Below are positions 1 to 5,823 of a DNA stretch of 10,931 bases, in pieces. Positions within the stretch are counted from its first letter, which is position 1. Each line of letters starts with the position of its first letter. The translations under genes and the position numbers were made by a program. Location of the stretch: positions 1-10,931 of the forward strand of contig MFXJ01000025.1 of NCBI GenBank assembly GCA_001787465.1, written 5' to 3'. The notes under the pieces were generated by a model, which saw only the letters and a program-made list of their open reading frames with translations, was not told the DNA's origin and made no database searches. Source of the DNA: Candidatus Peregrinibacteria bacterium RIFOXYB2_FULL_32_7 (GTDB lineage Bacteria; Patescibacteriota; Gracilibacteria; UBA1369; GWF2-33-10).

Positions 1-1
1 A

Positions 2-829
2 ACAGTCAAAGACAAAAAGAAACTTGAGGAAATGACCTTAAATCTTGCCATGGATTATATTGCGCTTGGCATAGACAAAGAAAATACTGCTTTTTTCAAA
101 CAAAGCGATATTCCTGAACATGTCGAATTATGCTGGATTTTAAGCTGTATTACTGGAATGAGCTTACTTGAACGAGCTCACGCCTGGAAAGATGCCCAAG
201 CCAAAGGCAAAAAAGAAATTTCATCAGGACTTTTTATGTATCCTGTACTTCAAGCCGCAGATATTTTGATCTATAAACCTGACCAAGTGCCAGTCGGCCA
301 AGATCAAAAACAACACGTGGAAATGGCTAGAGATATTGCAGAAAAATTCAATCAAACTTGGGGAGAAATTTTTCCTCTTCCAGAGCCTTTAATTGAAAAG
401 GAGGTAGCTATCGTTCCAGGAACTGATGGTGAAAAAATGAGCAAAAGTTATGGAAATACCATTGAAATGTTTACTGATGAAGAAACTTTAAAAAAACAAG
501 TAATGAGTATTATTACAGATTCCAAAGGACTTGAAGAATCAAAAAATCCTGCGACCTGCAATGTATTCAAACTTTATAAACTTTTAGCCACGGAAAAGGA
601 AATTAAAGATATGGAAAATAAATACAAAGCTGGAGGTTACGGATACGGCCACGCCAAAACTGCACTTTTCGAAAAAATCCTTGAATATTTCAAATCTGCT
701 AGAGAAAAACGTGAAAAATTAAAAAATAATCAAGATTACGTTGCCGAAGTATTAAAAAAAGGCGCTTTAAAAGCCAGAGCAGTAGCGGAAAAAACTATGG
801 ATGAGGTAAGGAGGAAATGCGGACTTTAA
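2..829 (+). CDS. trpS: Tryptophanyl-tRNA synthetase, 5'-truncated by window edge
   Basis: This class I aminoacyl-tRNA synthetase charges tRNA-Trp with tryptophan in the cytoplasm. The reading frame is open from base 2 (TVKDKKKLEEM...), so the first in-frame ATG at 32 is internal and not the start. About 275 residues are visible. TrpRS is usually about 330 residues, so roughly 55-65 N-terminal residues, including the HIGH signature, lie outside the window. Seen here are the TrpRS-type block MYPVLQAADILIY followed by VPVGQDQKQHVEMARDIA, the ATP-binding KMSKS signature (bases 434-448, in GEKMSKSYGNTIEMF), and a lysine-rich helical C-terminus ending KCGL. The stop TAA (827-829) overlaps the stop of the convergent gene by 4 bp (TTAA at 826-829), leaving no room for a separate terminator. 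The assignment to TrpRS rather than TyrRS rests on the QAADIL and GQDQKQH blocks. Confidence 0.96.
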   Translation, partial: TVKDKKKLEEMTLNLAMDYIALGIDKENTAFFKQSDIPEHVELCWILSCITGMSLLERAHAWKDAQAKGKKEISSGLFMYPVLQAADILIYKPDQVPVGQDQKQHVEMARDIAEKFNQTWGEIFPLPEPLIEKEVAIVPGTDGEKMSKSYGNTIEMFTDEETLKKQVMSIITDSKGLEESKNPATCNVFKLYKLLATEKEIKDMENKYKAGGYGYGHAKTALFEKILEYFKSAREKREKLKNNQDYVAEVLKKGALKARAVAEKTMDEVRRKCGL

Positions 830-2319
830 TCTCCTTTTCTTCTCTTTTCCCATTCGACCTTTAATTCATCTTTCAATTTATTTAAAGTATCACAAACTTC
901 ACCCATATCTTCAAATTCAAGTTCTCTTAATTGTTCCCATTCCGAGGTATAATAACGAGCGTTTTCTTTTGCAAGCACAAGCACACTAAGTGGTCTATTG
1001 CACCCCGCCTTTTTTCTTATAACAAAAATTTTATTTGAATCAAAATAATCTTCCGTCCTAGTGAATGGTTCATCTACCGACCAATCAATATCATCAACAT
1101 TTTTAATCTTATCTAAAACCACTTGAAATAAATAAGATTTTTTATGTTCAGCTTGTTCTTTTTGTCTTTTCCTCCATTTACTAAAAGCAATGAAATCAAA
1201 TTCTTTCTTCCAGCCATTTTTTTCAATCATTTTATTAGTTATCGACAAGAGTGGCCAATCTAGCGATATTGAGAAAGGCTGATCATCATAATAAATCGAT
1301 GCTGTTTGCTCATTTTCATAATAATAAAAGGTATGATATCGACCATTAACTATTACTTTTTCAGGAAATTTATATCTACCACTTTTTAAGCGAGGCGTGA
1401 CTACCCATCCTGCAAATTCTTCAGTATATTGATTAAAAGTAGCATCAAATCGATATTCTCTACCTTCAATGTTAGCAACGAGATATTGATGTCTTTGATG
1501 TGCACCATACATTATACCTGACAATTCCCACTCCTTATGGTCAGCATCAATAATTTCAAATTCAATCCCAAAACGCTTTGCCAATATAGCTATGATTTGA
1601 CTAGTTGGTCCGCATGACACCTCATCATTTTGATTGCTATAATCTTCAAGAATGATCTGTCCAAAAGCATTAAAAAATTTCTCAATTTCTGCTAAAGAAT
1701 GATTTTTAGGATTCTCCCAAAGTAAAGGCTTAAGAAATGCGTTATCAGGCAATTGAGATGTCTCATTTACTATTGTTCTTAATTTAGGTGTATCAACATT
1801 TGTATACTTTGATGGGATAGAAAGATTTTGTGTGTCGGGCTGATCACTTATATACTCTGGAAAATCAGTTTCTTCATATTTTCGTTGTAAAAAATAAATA
1901 GATTTTTTATAAATTTCATATTCCTTACCTATTTTTCCAGAATCATTCCCTCCTTCTAAAAAAACATCATTTTCCATAGGAGATGTTATCTTCCACTCAT
2001 AATAACCAAAAACATCATACATTGATTTACTATATAAGAAATTAGCGATATCTTCTGGAGAAATATCTGAAGAATTACCTATATTCACATCATTTAACGC
2101 TTGATACATTAAAACCAAAAATTTATATTTATGCTCATGAGTTTTTTTATCATCAGGATTATAAAATTTTAAAATTTCTGTTTTAAATTTTTCCAATGCA
2201 TATTTTTCCATTTCAGCCTCAGTAACTTCATCATAACCTTCAGAATAAGGACTTATTGCTTTACGTAATCCATAAGCTAATTCTGTAACTGCTGTACGTT
2301 CTTTATTTTCAGAAGACAT
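826..2319 (-). CDS. Hypothetical protein with probable transglutaminase-like (Cys-His-Asp) core
   Basis: A 497-aa protein that I do not recognise as a named family. Its middle fits the transglutaminase-like/papain-fold pattern: Cys236 in EVSCGPTSQIIAILAKRFGI (Cys at the start of a helix that ends in a GI turn), His277 in RHQYLVANIEG, and Asp292 in YRFDATFNQY. The Cys-to-His spacing (41) and His-to-Asp spacing (15), with an aromatic-rich 'DAT' strand, match that superfamily, whose members are proteases, peptide N-glycanase-like enzymes or cross-linking enzymes. The N-terminal 230 residues are helical and polar. The C-terminal 170 residues are charged (WRKRQKEQAEHKK and KLKDELKVEWEKRRKGD). No signal peptide or membrane segment is visible, so it is probably cytoplasmic. 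The start ATG at 2317-2319 lies 4 bp after the stop of a 46-aa small ORF, which suggests a two-gene operon. There is no Shine-Dalgarno. The real activity and substrate are unknown; the fold call is inferred from motif spacing only. Confidence 0.8.
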   Translation of the reverse strand: MSSENKERTAVTELAYGLRKAISPYSEGYDEVTEAEMEKYALEKFKTEILKFYNPDDKKTHEHKYKFLVLMYQALNDVNIGNSSDISPEDIANFLYSKSMYDVFGYYEWKITSPMENDVFLEGGNDSGKIGKEYEIYKKSIYFLQRKYEETDFPEYISDQPDTQNLSIPSKYTNVDTPKLRTIVNETSQLPDNAFLKPLLWENPKNHSLAEIEKFFNAFGQIILEDYSNQNDEVSCGPTSQIIAILAKRFGIEFEIIDADHKEWELSGIMYGAHQRHQYLVANIEGREYRFDATFNQYTEEFAGWVVTPRLKSGRYKFPEKVIVNGRYHTFYYYENEQTASIYYDDQPFSISLDWPLLSITNKMIEKNGWKKEFDFIAFSKWRKRQKEQAEHKKSYLFQVVLDKIKNVDDIDWSVDEPFTRTEDYFDSNKIFVIRKKAGCNRPLSVLVLAKENARYYTSEWEQLRELEFEDMGEVCDTLNKLKDELKVEWEKRRKGD

Positions 2320-2323
2320 AATT

Positions 2324-2464
2324 TTAAATATTTTTTATTTGTTTTTCTATTTTTTGTAATTCCTTTTTTTGTTCTATCTCTTCTCCTTTATTTCGTTCTT
2401 GTTTTATTAAAAAAGCTAATTTCTTGATTACTTTAAATAAATTTTTCTTTTTTTCAGTATTCAT
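2324..2464 (-). CDS. Small 46-aa Lys/Glu-rich protein upstream of the transglutaminase-like gene
   Basis: An ATG at 2462-2464 (minus strand) opens a 46-codon frame ending in TAA at 2324-2326. It starts MNTEKKKNLFKVIKKLAFLI and ends KELQKIEKQIKNI. It has a short amphipathic segment (FKVIKKLAFLI) followed by a highly charged stretch that could form a coiled coil. The frame begins about 20 nt after the predicted start of the minus-strand promoter (extended -10 at 2491-2496) and ends 4 bp before the 497-aa gene, as expected for the first gene of a two-gene operon. Against it: AT-rich DNA easily yields short Lys/Asn/Ile-rich frames, and there is no Shine-Dalgarno. No family is recognised. If translated, it could be a partner or small regulator of the downstream protein. 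Confidence 0.5.
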   Translation of the reverse strand: MNTEKKKNLFKVIKKLAFLIKQERNKGEEIEQKKELQKIEKQIKNI

Positions 2465-2490
2465 AATTTAAATTTTTTATGTATTAAAAT

Positions 2491-2519
2491 ATTATACCAT
2501 TTATCATAAATATTTTCAT
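2491..2519 (-). promoter_or_regulatory. Extended -10 promoter for the small ORF/transglutaminase-like operon
   Basis: On the minus strand a perfect TATAAT (2491-2496) is preceded by TGG, giving the extended -10 TGgTATAAT. A partial -35, ATGAAA (2514-2519, four of six matches to TTGACA), sits 17 bp upstream. Predicted transcription starts near 2484, about 20 nt before the small ORF. The spacer carries one TATCAT element (2502-2507). Confidence 0.6.
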
Positions 2520-2584
2520 TAGATTTTTTAAAAATTGCCTTTTTCATATCATTTATGATACAATTAAAATGTTTTTATGATATG
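2502..2584. promoter_or_regulatory. Putative operator region: repeated TATCAT/ATGATA half-sites
   Basis: The hexamer TATCAT occurs at 2502-2507 and 2547-2552, and its complement ATGATA at 2555-2560 and 2577-2582. The middle two form a palindrome, TATCAT-TT-ATGATA (2547-2560). The outer reach of that group is a perfect 8-bp inverted repeat, CATATCAT (2545-2552) with ATGATATG (2577-2584). The 10-mer TATCATAAAT appears on the plus strand at 2502-2511 and on the minus strand over 2551-2560. One site lies in the spacer of the leftward promoter, and the palindrome overlaps the spacer and -10 of the rightward promoter. This placement suits a repressor of both genes. The Fic protein's N-terminal helix-turn-helix is an obvious but unproven candidate binder. 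Confidence 0.45.
2535..2564 (+). promoter_or_regulatory. Extended -10 promoter for the Fic gene
   Basis: TACAAT (2559-2564) preceded by TGA gives the extended -10 TGaTACAAT. A partial -35, TTGCCT (2535-2540), lies 18 bp upstream. The predicted start near 2571 leaves a leader of about 22 nt with no Shine-Dalgarno. The -10 overlaps the TATCAT/ATGATA palindrome. Confidence 0.55.
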
Positions 2585-2592
2585 ATTATTTT

Positions 2593-3651
2593 ATGGATTC
2601 TCAAAATCAACAATTAAACAAACGCCAAGATCAGATCTTATTTTATTTAAATCAAGAAAAAAATCTTACCATATCTGATCTTTTTCGATATTTAAAAAAA
2701 CTAGGATTTGCCATTAGCAAAATCACTGTAAACAGAGATCTCAAAAAACTATTAGATTTAGAATTGATAAATATAAAAGGGAAAGGCCGATCGGTCCAAT
2801 ATGAGATCTCACCACAATATAATTTAGTAAAAGATTTAGACGTAACTGCTTATTTTGAAATCGCTACAGACAAAAGGATAGTTAAAGAAAGATTCAATTT
2901 CGATATTTTTAGCTCTTTAAAAGATATTTTTACAGAAGAAGAAAAAGACTTTCTGAAAAATTTAAATCAAATTTATTTAAAAAATTTAAAAAAAATCTCC
3001 AGCCATATTCTCAAAAAAGAATTAGAAAGATTAACCATAGAATTAAGCTGGAAATCATCCGCGATCGAAGGCAATACTTATACGCTACTTGAAACAGAAA
3101 GATTAATTTTGAACCAAAAGGAAGCCAAAGGAAAAGCCAAAGAAGAAGCAATAATGATTTTAAATCACAAAAAAGCAATTGATTATATCAAAGAGAAAAA
3201 AACTTTTTTTAAATCAATATCAATATCAAAAATTGAATCTGTGCATTCGCTTCTAATTGACAAGTTAAATGTTTCCAAAAATTTAAGAAAAATTATAGTT
3301 AGAATCACAGGAACAAAATATTTGCCACTTGATAATCAATTTCAAATCAGAGAAGCGCTTGAAAAAACTTGTGAAATTGTAAACAAAGAAAAAAATCCTT
3401 TCACAAAAGCTCTAATATTCATGATTATGACTGCTTATATCCAACCTTTTGAAGACGGCAACAAAAGAACCAGCAGGATCATAGGAAATGCCATTTTAAT
3501 AGCCCATAATATTTGTCCTTTATCATACCGAAGCCTTGATGAGCTTGAATATAAAAAAGCCATCATTCTCTTTTATGAACAAAACAACTTAAGCTATTTT
3601 AAACATCTCTTCCTCGAACAATTCAAATTTGCTGTTGAGAATTATTTTTGA
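2593..3651 (+). CDS. Fic-family protein with N-terminal winged-helix domain; catalytic-site His replaced by Gln
   Basis: A 352-aa Fic-fold protein. Fic proteins usually transfer AMP or another nucleotide-derived group onto proteins. Residues ~8-75 look like a DeoR-type winged helix (RQDQILFYLNQ, then ISKITVNRDLKKLLDLELIN, then a KGKGRSVQYEIS wing). Residues 155-160 (SSAIEG) match the inhibitory motif (S/T)xxxE(G/N), with Glu159, which places it in the class with a built-in N-terminal inhibitory helix. The core motif is QPFEDGNKRTSR (residues 284-295) where the family has HPFx(D/E)GNxRxxR. Residue 284, normally the catalytic His, is Gln (CAA at 3442-3444), while Phe286, Gly289, Asn290, Arg292 and Arg295 are kept. 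The C-terminus (PLSYRSLDELEYKKAIILFY) is typical of wHTH-Fic proteins. The start at 2593 is the only in-frame ATG after the predicted promoter. It may be a regulator, a weak enzyme, or use other chemistry. Confidence 0.93.
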   Translation: MDSQNQQLNKRQDQILFYLNQEKNLTISDLFRYLKKLGFAISKITVNRDLKKLLDLELINIKGKGRSVQYEISPQYNLVKDLDVTAYFEIATDKRIVKERFNFDIFSSLKDIFTEEEKDFLKNLNQIYLKNLKKISSHILKKELERLTIELSWKSSAIEGNTYTLLETERLILNQKEAKGKAKEEAIMILNHKKAIDYIKEKKTFFKSISISKIESVHSLLIDKLNVSKNLRKIIVRITGTKYLPLDNQFQIREALEKTCEIVNKEKNPFTKALIFMIMTAYIQPFEDGNKRTSRIIGNAILIAHNICPLSYRSLDELEYKKAIILFYEQNNLSYFKHLFLEQFKFAVENYF

Positions 3652-3657
3652 TATAAT
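3629..3657 (+). promoter_or_regulatory. Promoter overlapping the Fic stop codon, for the 234-aa gene
   Basis: The Fic stop TGA (3649-3651) also forms the TG extension of a perfect TATAAT at 3652-3657 (TGaTATAAT). A second TATAAT overlaps at 3657-3662. A weak -35, TTGCTG (3629-3634), is 17 bp upstream. Transcription would start near 3664, giving a leader of about 24 nt, so the downstream gene can be expressed separately from Fic. Confidence 0.55.
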
Positions 3658-3689
3658 ATAATGATTTAATTTCTTAAATTTATCATTAT
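3658..3689. repeat. Inverted repeat spanning the leader and start codon of the 234-aa gene
   Basis: ATAATGAT (3658-3665) and ATCATTAT (3682-3689) are perfect 8-bp inverted arms, 16 bp apart. The right arm includes the first bases of the start codon and contains TATCAT (3681-3686), the same hexamer repeated before the Fic gene. An inner AT-only stem, ATTTAA/TTAAAT (3664-3669 with 3674-3679), is also possible. It could be an operator or a weak RNA structure; in AT-rich DNA it could also be chance. Confidence 0.35.
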
Positions 3690-4392
3690 GTTTATTCCAA
3701 ATAGAATTATTAAATGGGGTCAGGATGCCTCAGATGTCCCTGCAGAAACAAAAGCTGAAGCTATACCTGCTCCAAATGAGAAAACCACCGAAGACACAAT
3801 CAAACCAAATCAAAAAAAAGCAATAAATGATTTAGAAAGAAAAATTTTCGATGGAGCATCTCAAGAAACTTTATTATCTGAATATTGTGCGAGATTTCAA
3901 TCAGCAAGTTATGTAAGCATTTATGGAGAACAACTCCACGCAATAGAAAGTGCAGATACACATGTAATAAGTGAAATAGCAGATTTAGAAGAAATAATAT
4001 TGCGTAAATTAAATAAATTAAATGTTGGTTTAAAACCAGAAAATGAAAATTATACTACTTTAGATCCTTTTAATTGTAGGTTTTTATATGCAATTGATTC
4101 AGAGATAATGTTAGTAGAAACAATGGGAAATAGTACAATACCTTTAAGAAGAAAACTAAAAAACTTAATGCCATTTATTCAATATCAAGGTAGAGATGGT
4201 AAATCGCCTGAGGGATATAGTCTTAATAGTAGAGGCATAAGACTGCTCTACTTGGAATATCTAATTAAGGTAGCACAAGAATTAAATCAAGAAATAGAGA
4301 TAAGAAGATCAGAAAGAGAAAGTAAAAAAGGGAATAAAGCAATAAATCGAAATTCCATAATAAGAAACGAAGAGCTTTGGGGACCAAACTGA
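3688..4392 (+). CDS. Hypothetical protein, 234 aa, unrecognised
   Basis: I do not recognise this protein. It starts MFIPNRIIKWGQ, followed by a Pro/Glu/Ala/Thr-rich, probably disordered stretch (residues ~13-42), then a mainly helical region (KAINDLERKIFDGASQETLL onward). A more globular part with Cys and aromatic residues follows (YTTLDPFNCRFLYAIDSEIM), then a basic tail (EIRRSERESKKGNK) and the end EELWGPN. No signal peptide or membrane segment is visible. It lies 36 bp downstream of the Fic gene on the same strand but has its own strong extended -10, so it may be co-transcribed, separately transcribed, or both. No Shine-Dalgarno precedes the ATG. The long open frame in AT-rich DNA with mixed residue use supports a real gene. 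Its placement suggests, without proof, a link to the Fic protein. Confidence 0.72.
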   Translation: MFIPNRIIKWGQDASDVPAETKAEAIPAPNEKTTEDTIKPNQKKAINDLERKIFDGASQETLLSEYCARFQSASYVSIYGEQLHAIESADTHVISEIADLEEIILRKLNKLNVGLKPENENYTTLDPFNCRFLYAIDSEIMLVETMGNSTIPLRRKLKNLMPFIQYQGRDGKSPEGYSLNSRGIRLLYLEYLIKVAQELNQEIEIRRSERESKKGNKAINRNSIIRNEELWGPN

Positions 4393-4458
4393 AATTAATT
4401 TAAAAAATTACACTCAGGACAACGTATTTTTTTGACATTTTCATACTGCAATTTTAGT

Positions 4459-4474
4459 GATTATCGAGATAATC
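4459..4474. terminator. Small hairpin between convergent genes, weak terminator candidate
   Basis: GATTAT (4459-4464) and ATAATC (4469-4474) pair around the loop CGAG. Only TTT follows on the plus strand, so this is a poor intrinsic terminator. The rest of the 167-bp spacer (4393-4559) shows no convincing gene or RNA. Confidence 0.25.
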
Positions 4475-4559
4475 TTTAGCTTATCAGCATCATTTTTGCA
4501 ATATCACCTCATGTTACGCCCTATTTTTCATACGCTACCTTAATCGTCAAAAGTAATCT

Positions 4560-5657
4560 CTATTTCCCCAATACCTTCTTATACTCCAGCTTATAAATAT
4601 GAATGAAACTCAAGGCTAGAGATAAAATATATGGAGCAACAACAAGTCCTGAGATTCCCATAGTGAAAAATCCACCTAGAATTGAAATGAAACTTAATAG
4701 CGGATGAACGTGCGCTTTTTCGCCGATTATAAATGGCTTGATGAAATTATCTATTGTCCCAACAATCAAAGCTCCCCATAAAATTAAAAATGTTCCGGCA
4801 AAAACATGGCCGCTGACAAGTAAAAAAATCGCCGCTGGTATCCAAATTACTGTTGATCCTATATATGGAATAATTGAGAATAAAGCAATTATCGTTCCCC
4901 AAAATGCGGCATTCTCAATTCCAACAATAGCAAATCCAATTCCGCCAAGAAATCCTTGAATTATCGATGCCCCAAATACTCCATAAAGTATGCCTCGACT
5001 CATATCATAAAGTTTTTGGAAAAGTTGATCTTTATGTTCTTTGGCAATCGGTAATAAAATTTTGATTTCATTTAAAATTCTGTCTCCATCTCGAAAAAAG
5101 AAAAATACTGATAAAAGAAGCACAAATAACTGAAAAACAACAACTGACATTTGTTTAGCGAATAAAGTGGTTTTATTGACTAAATATTGGCTAAAACTCT
5201 GCAAACTGGAACTTAAAAAATTAATAAAATCTTCAGCATGTATCGGAAAAATATTTTTCATCCCATCTAAATATTTTCCAACAAAACTATTTTCAATAAT
5301 TTGCGGTAGTAACCTAATATCTAAACTCGAAATATCCGCAAACTTTAATTCTAAATAAACATAAGTTTCAACAGCTTCCTTGGTAATATAGGACACGAAT
5401 AAAATCACCGGAACAAGCACAATAGATAACACAATAATCGTAGTTAAAACCGAACTTAAGGTTTTCATCTTAAAAAATTTCAAAAACACTCTGTTCAAAG
5501 GATAAAATCCAATCGCAATTACACTCGCGACAATAATGATTGGAATAAAAGGCTTAATCAGCCACAAAAAGAAAATTACTGTTGCCAAAAGCCCTCCTAA
5601 AATAAAATATTTAGGAATATCTTCCAACACCGTATGAATATTATTTGTCTTTTGCAT
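4560..5657 (-). CDS. AI-2E (PerM/YdiK) family membrane transporter
   Basis: A 365-aa polytopic inner-membrane protein of the AI-2E transporter family, within the usual 340-380 aa. Family members export small molecules or exchange ions (for example TqsA with autoinducer-2, and Na+/H+ antiport in some homologues); the substrate here cannot be read from sequence. Membrane segments are visible at ~17-54 (two), ~68-92 and ~168-192, and in a cluster from ~218 to 345. A soluble loop of about 75 residues lies between the third and fourth segments, as in the family. The signature PYIGS is at 264-268, followed by WIPAAIFLLVSG; NFIKPFIIGEKAHVHPLLSF and GISGLVVAPYI complete the conserved C-terminal half. 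The ATG at 5655-5657 puts a short polar N-terminus before the first helix. The stop is TAG. It is divergent from pyrG across a 166-bp promoter region. Confidence 0.92.
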   Translation of the reverse strand: MQKTNNIHTVLEDIPKYFILGGLLATVIFFLWLIKPFIPIIIVASVIAIGFYPLNRVFLKFFKMKTLSSVLTTIIVLSIVLVPVILFVSYITKEAVETYVYLELKFADISSLDIRLLPQIIENSFVGKYLDGMKNIFPIHAEDFINFLSSSLQSFSQYLVNKTTLFAKQMSVVVFQLFVLLLSVFFFFRDGDRILNEIKILLPIAKEHKDQLFQKLYDMSRGILYGVFGASIIQGFLGGIGFAIVGIENAAFWGTIIALFSIIPYIGSTVIWIPAAIFLLVSGHVFAGTFLILWGALIVGTIDNFIKPFIIGEKAHVHPLLSFISILGGFFTMGISGLVVAPYILSLALSFIHIYKLEYKKVLGK

Positions 5658-5676
5658 AAAAAAATTTCTTTATTTT

Positions 5677-5706
5677 ATAATAACACACCTTAATTCAAAA
5701 TTTAAA
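5677..5706 (-). promoter_or_regulatory. Extended -10 promoter for the AI-2E family gene
   Basis: On the minus strand TATTAT (5677-5682) is preceded by TGT, giving TGtTATTAT. A weak -35-like TTTAAA (5701-5706) is 18 bp upstream. The predicted start near 5670 gives a very short leader of about 13 nt with no Shine-Dalgarno. Confidence 0.4.
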
Positions 5707-5736
5707 ATCTAAAATTTTACAATTTCACAATTTCCC

Positions 5737-5764
5737 TTTGCAAAAAAAAAATTAATGCTACAAT
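5737..5764 (+). promoter_or_regulatory. Extended -10 promoter for pyrG
   Basis: TACAAT (5759-5764) preceded by TGC gives TGcTACAAT. TTTGCA (5737-5742) lies 16 bp upstream as a partial -35. The predicted start near 5771 gives a leader of about 53 nt, longer than the ~20-nt leaders elsewhere in the window, and that leader contains the hairpin and T-tract described separately. Confidence 0.5.
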
Positions 5765-5791
5765 TATTTTAGATAGGGATAAAAAATTTTT

Positions 5792-5821
5792 GAACTTGCA
5801 AACAATTCAAGTTTTTTTTTT
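5792..5821 (+). terminator. Hairpin plus T-tract in the pyrG leader: candidate attenuator
   Basis: AACTTG (5793-5798) pairs with CAAGTT (5808-5813) around a 9-nt loop and runs directly into a T-tract (5812-5821), with the pyrG ATG at 5824. This is the layout of an intrinsic terminator, though the stem has only two G-C pairs. A competing pairing, TTGAA (5790-5794) with TTCAA (5806-5810), uses overlapping bases. In Bacillus, pyrG is controlled by CTP-dependent attenuation that needs a transcript starting GGGC; the only GGG here (5776-5778) is not at the predicted start, so that exact mechanism is not supported. It may be an attenuator or simply an unstructured U-rich ribosome landing site. Confidence 0.4.
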
Positions 5822-5823
5822 CG

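Noticed and set aside
4398..4444. Minus-strand start reading MKMSKK that, after one slip at a run of seven A, continues as IRCPECNFLN, like the beginning of a zinc-ribbon protein
   Set aside because: Only about 14-16 residues in either frame before a stop, and the CPEC part is out of frame with the ATG; it may be a trace of a lost gene but is too short to call.
4393..4559. Possible tRNA or small RNA in the spacer, prompted by the GATTAT/ATAATC hairpin
   Set aside because: No acceptor stem, T-arm motif or promoter; only one 6-bp stem is visible.
4738..5358. Plus-strand open frames of 73 and 63 aa opposite the AI-2E family gene
   Set aside because: Antisense shadows of a real membrane protein gene.
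5771..5780. Bacillus-type CTP-sensing start region (GGGC) for pyrG
   Set aside because: The GGG at 5776-5778 is about 5 nt past the predicted start and is followed by A, not C, so poly-G slippage at initiation is not supported.
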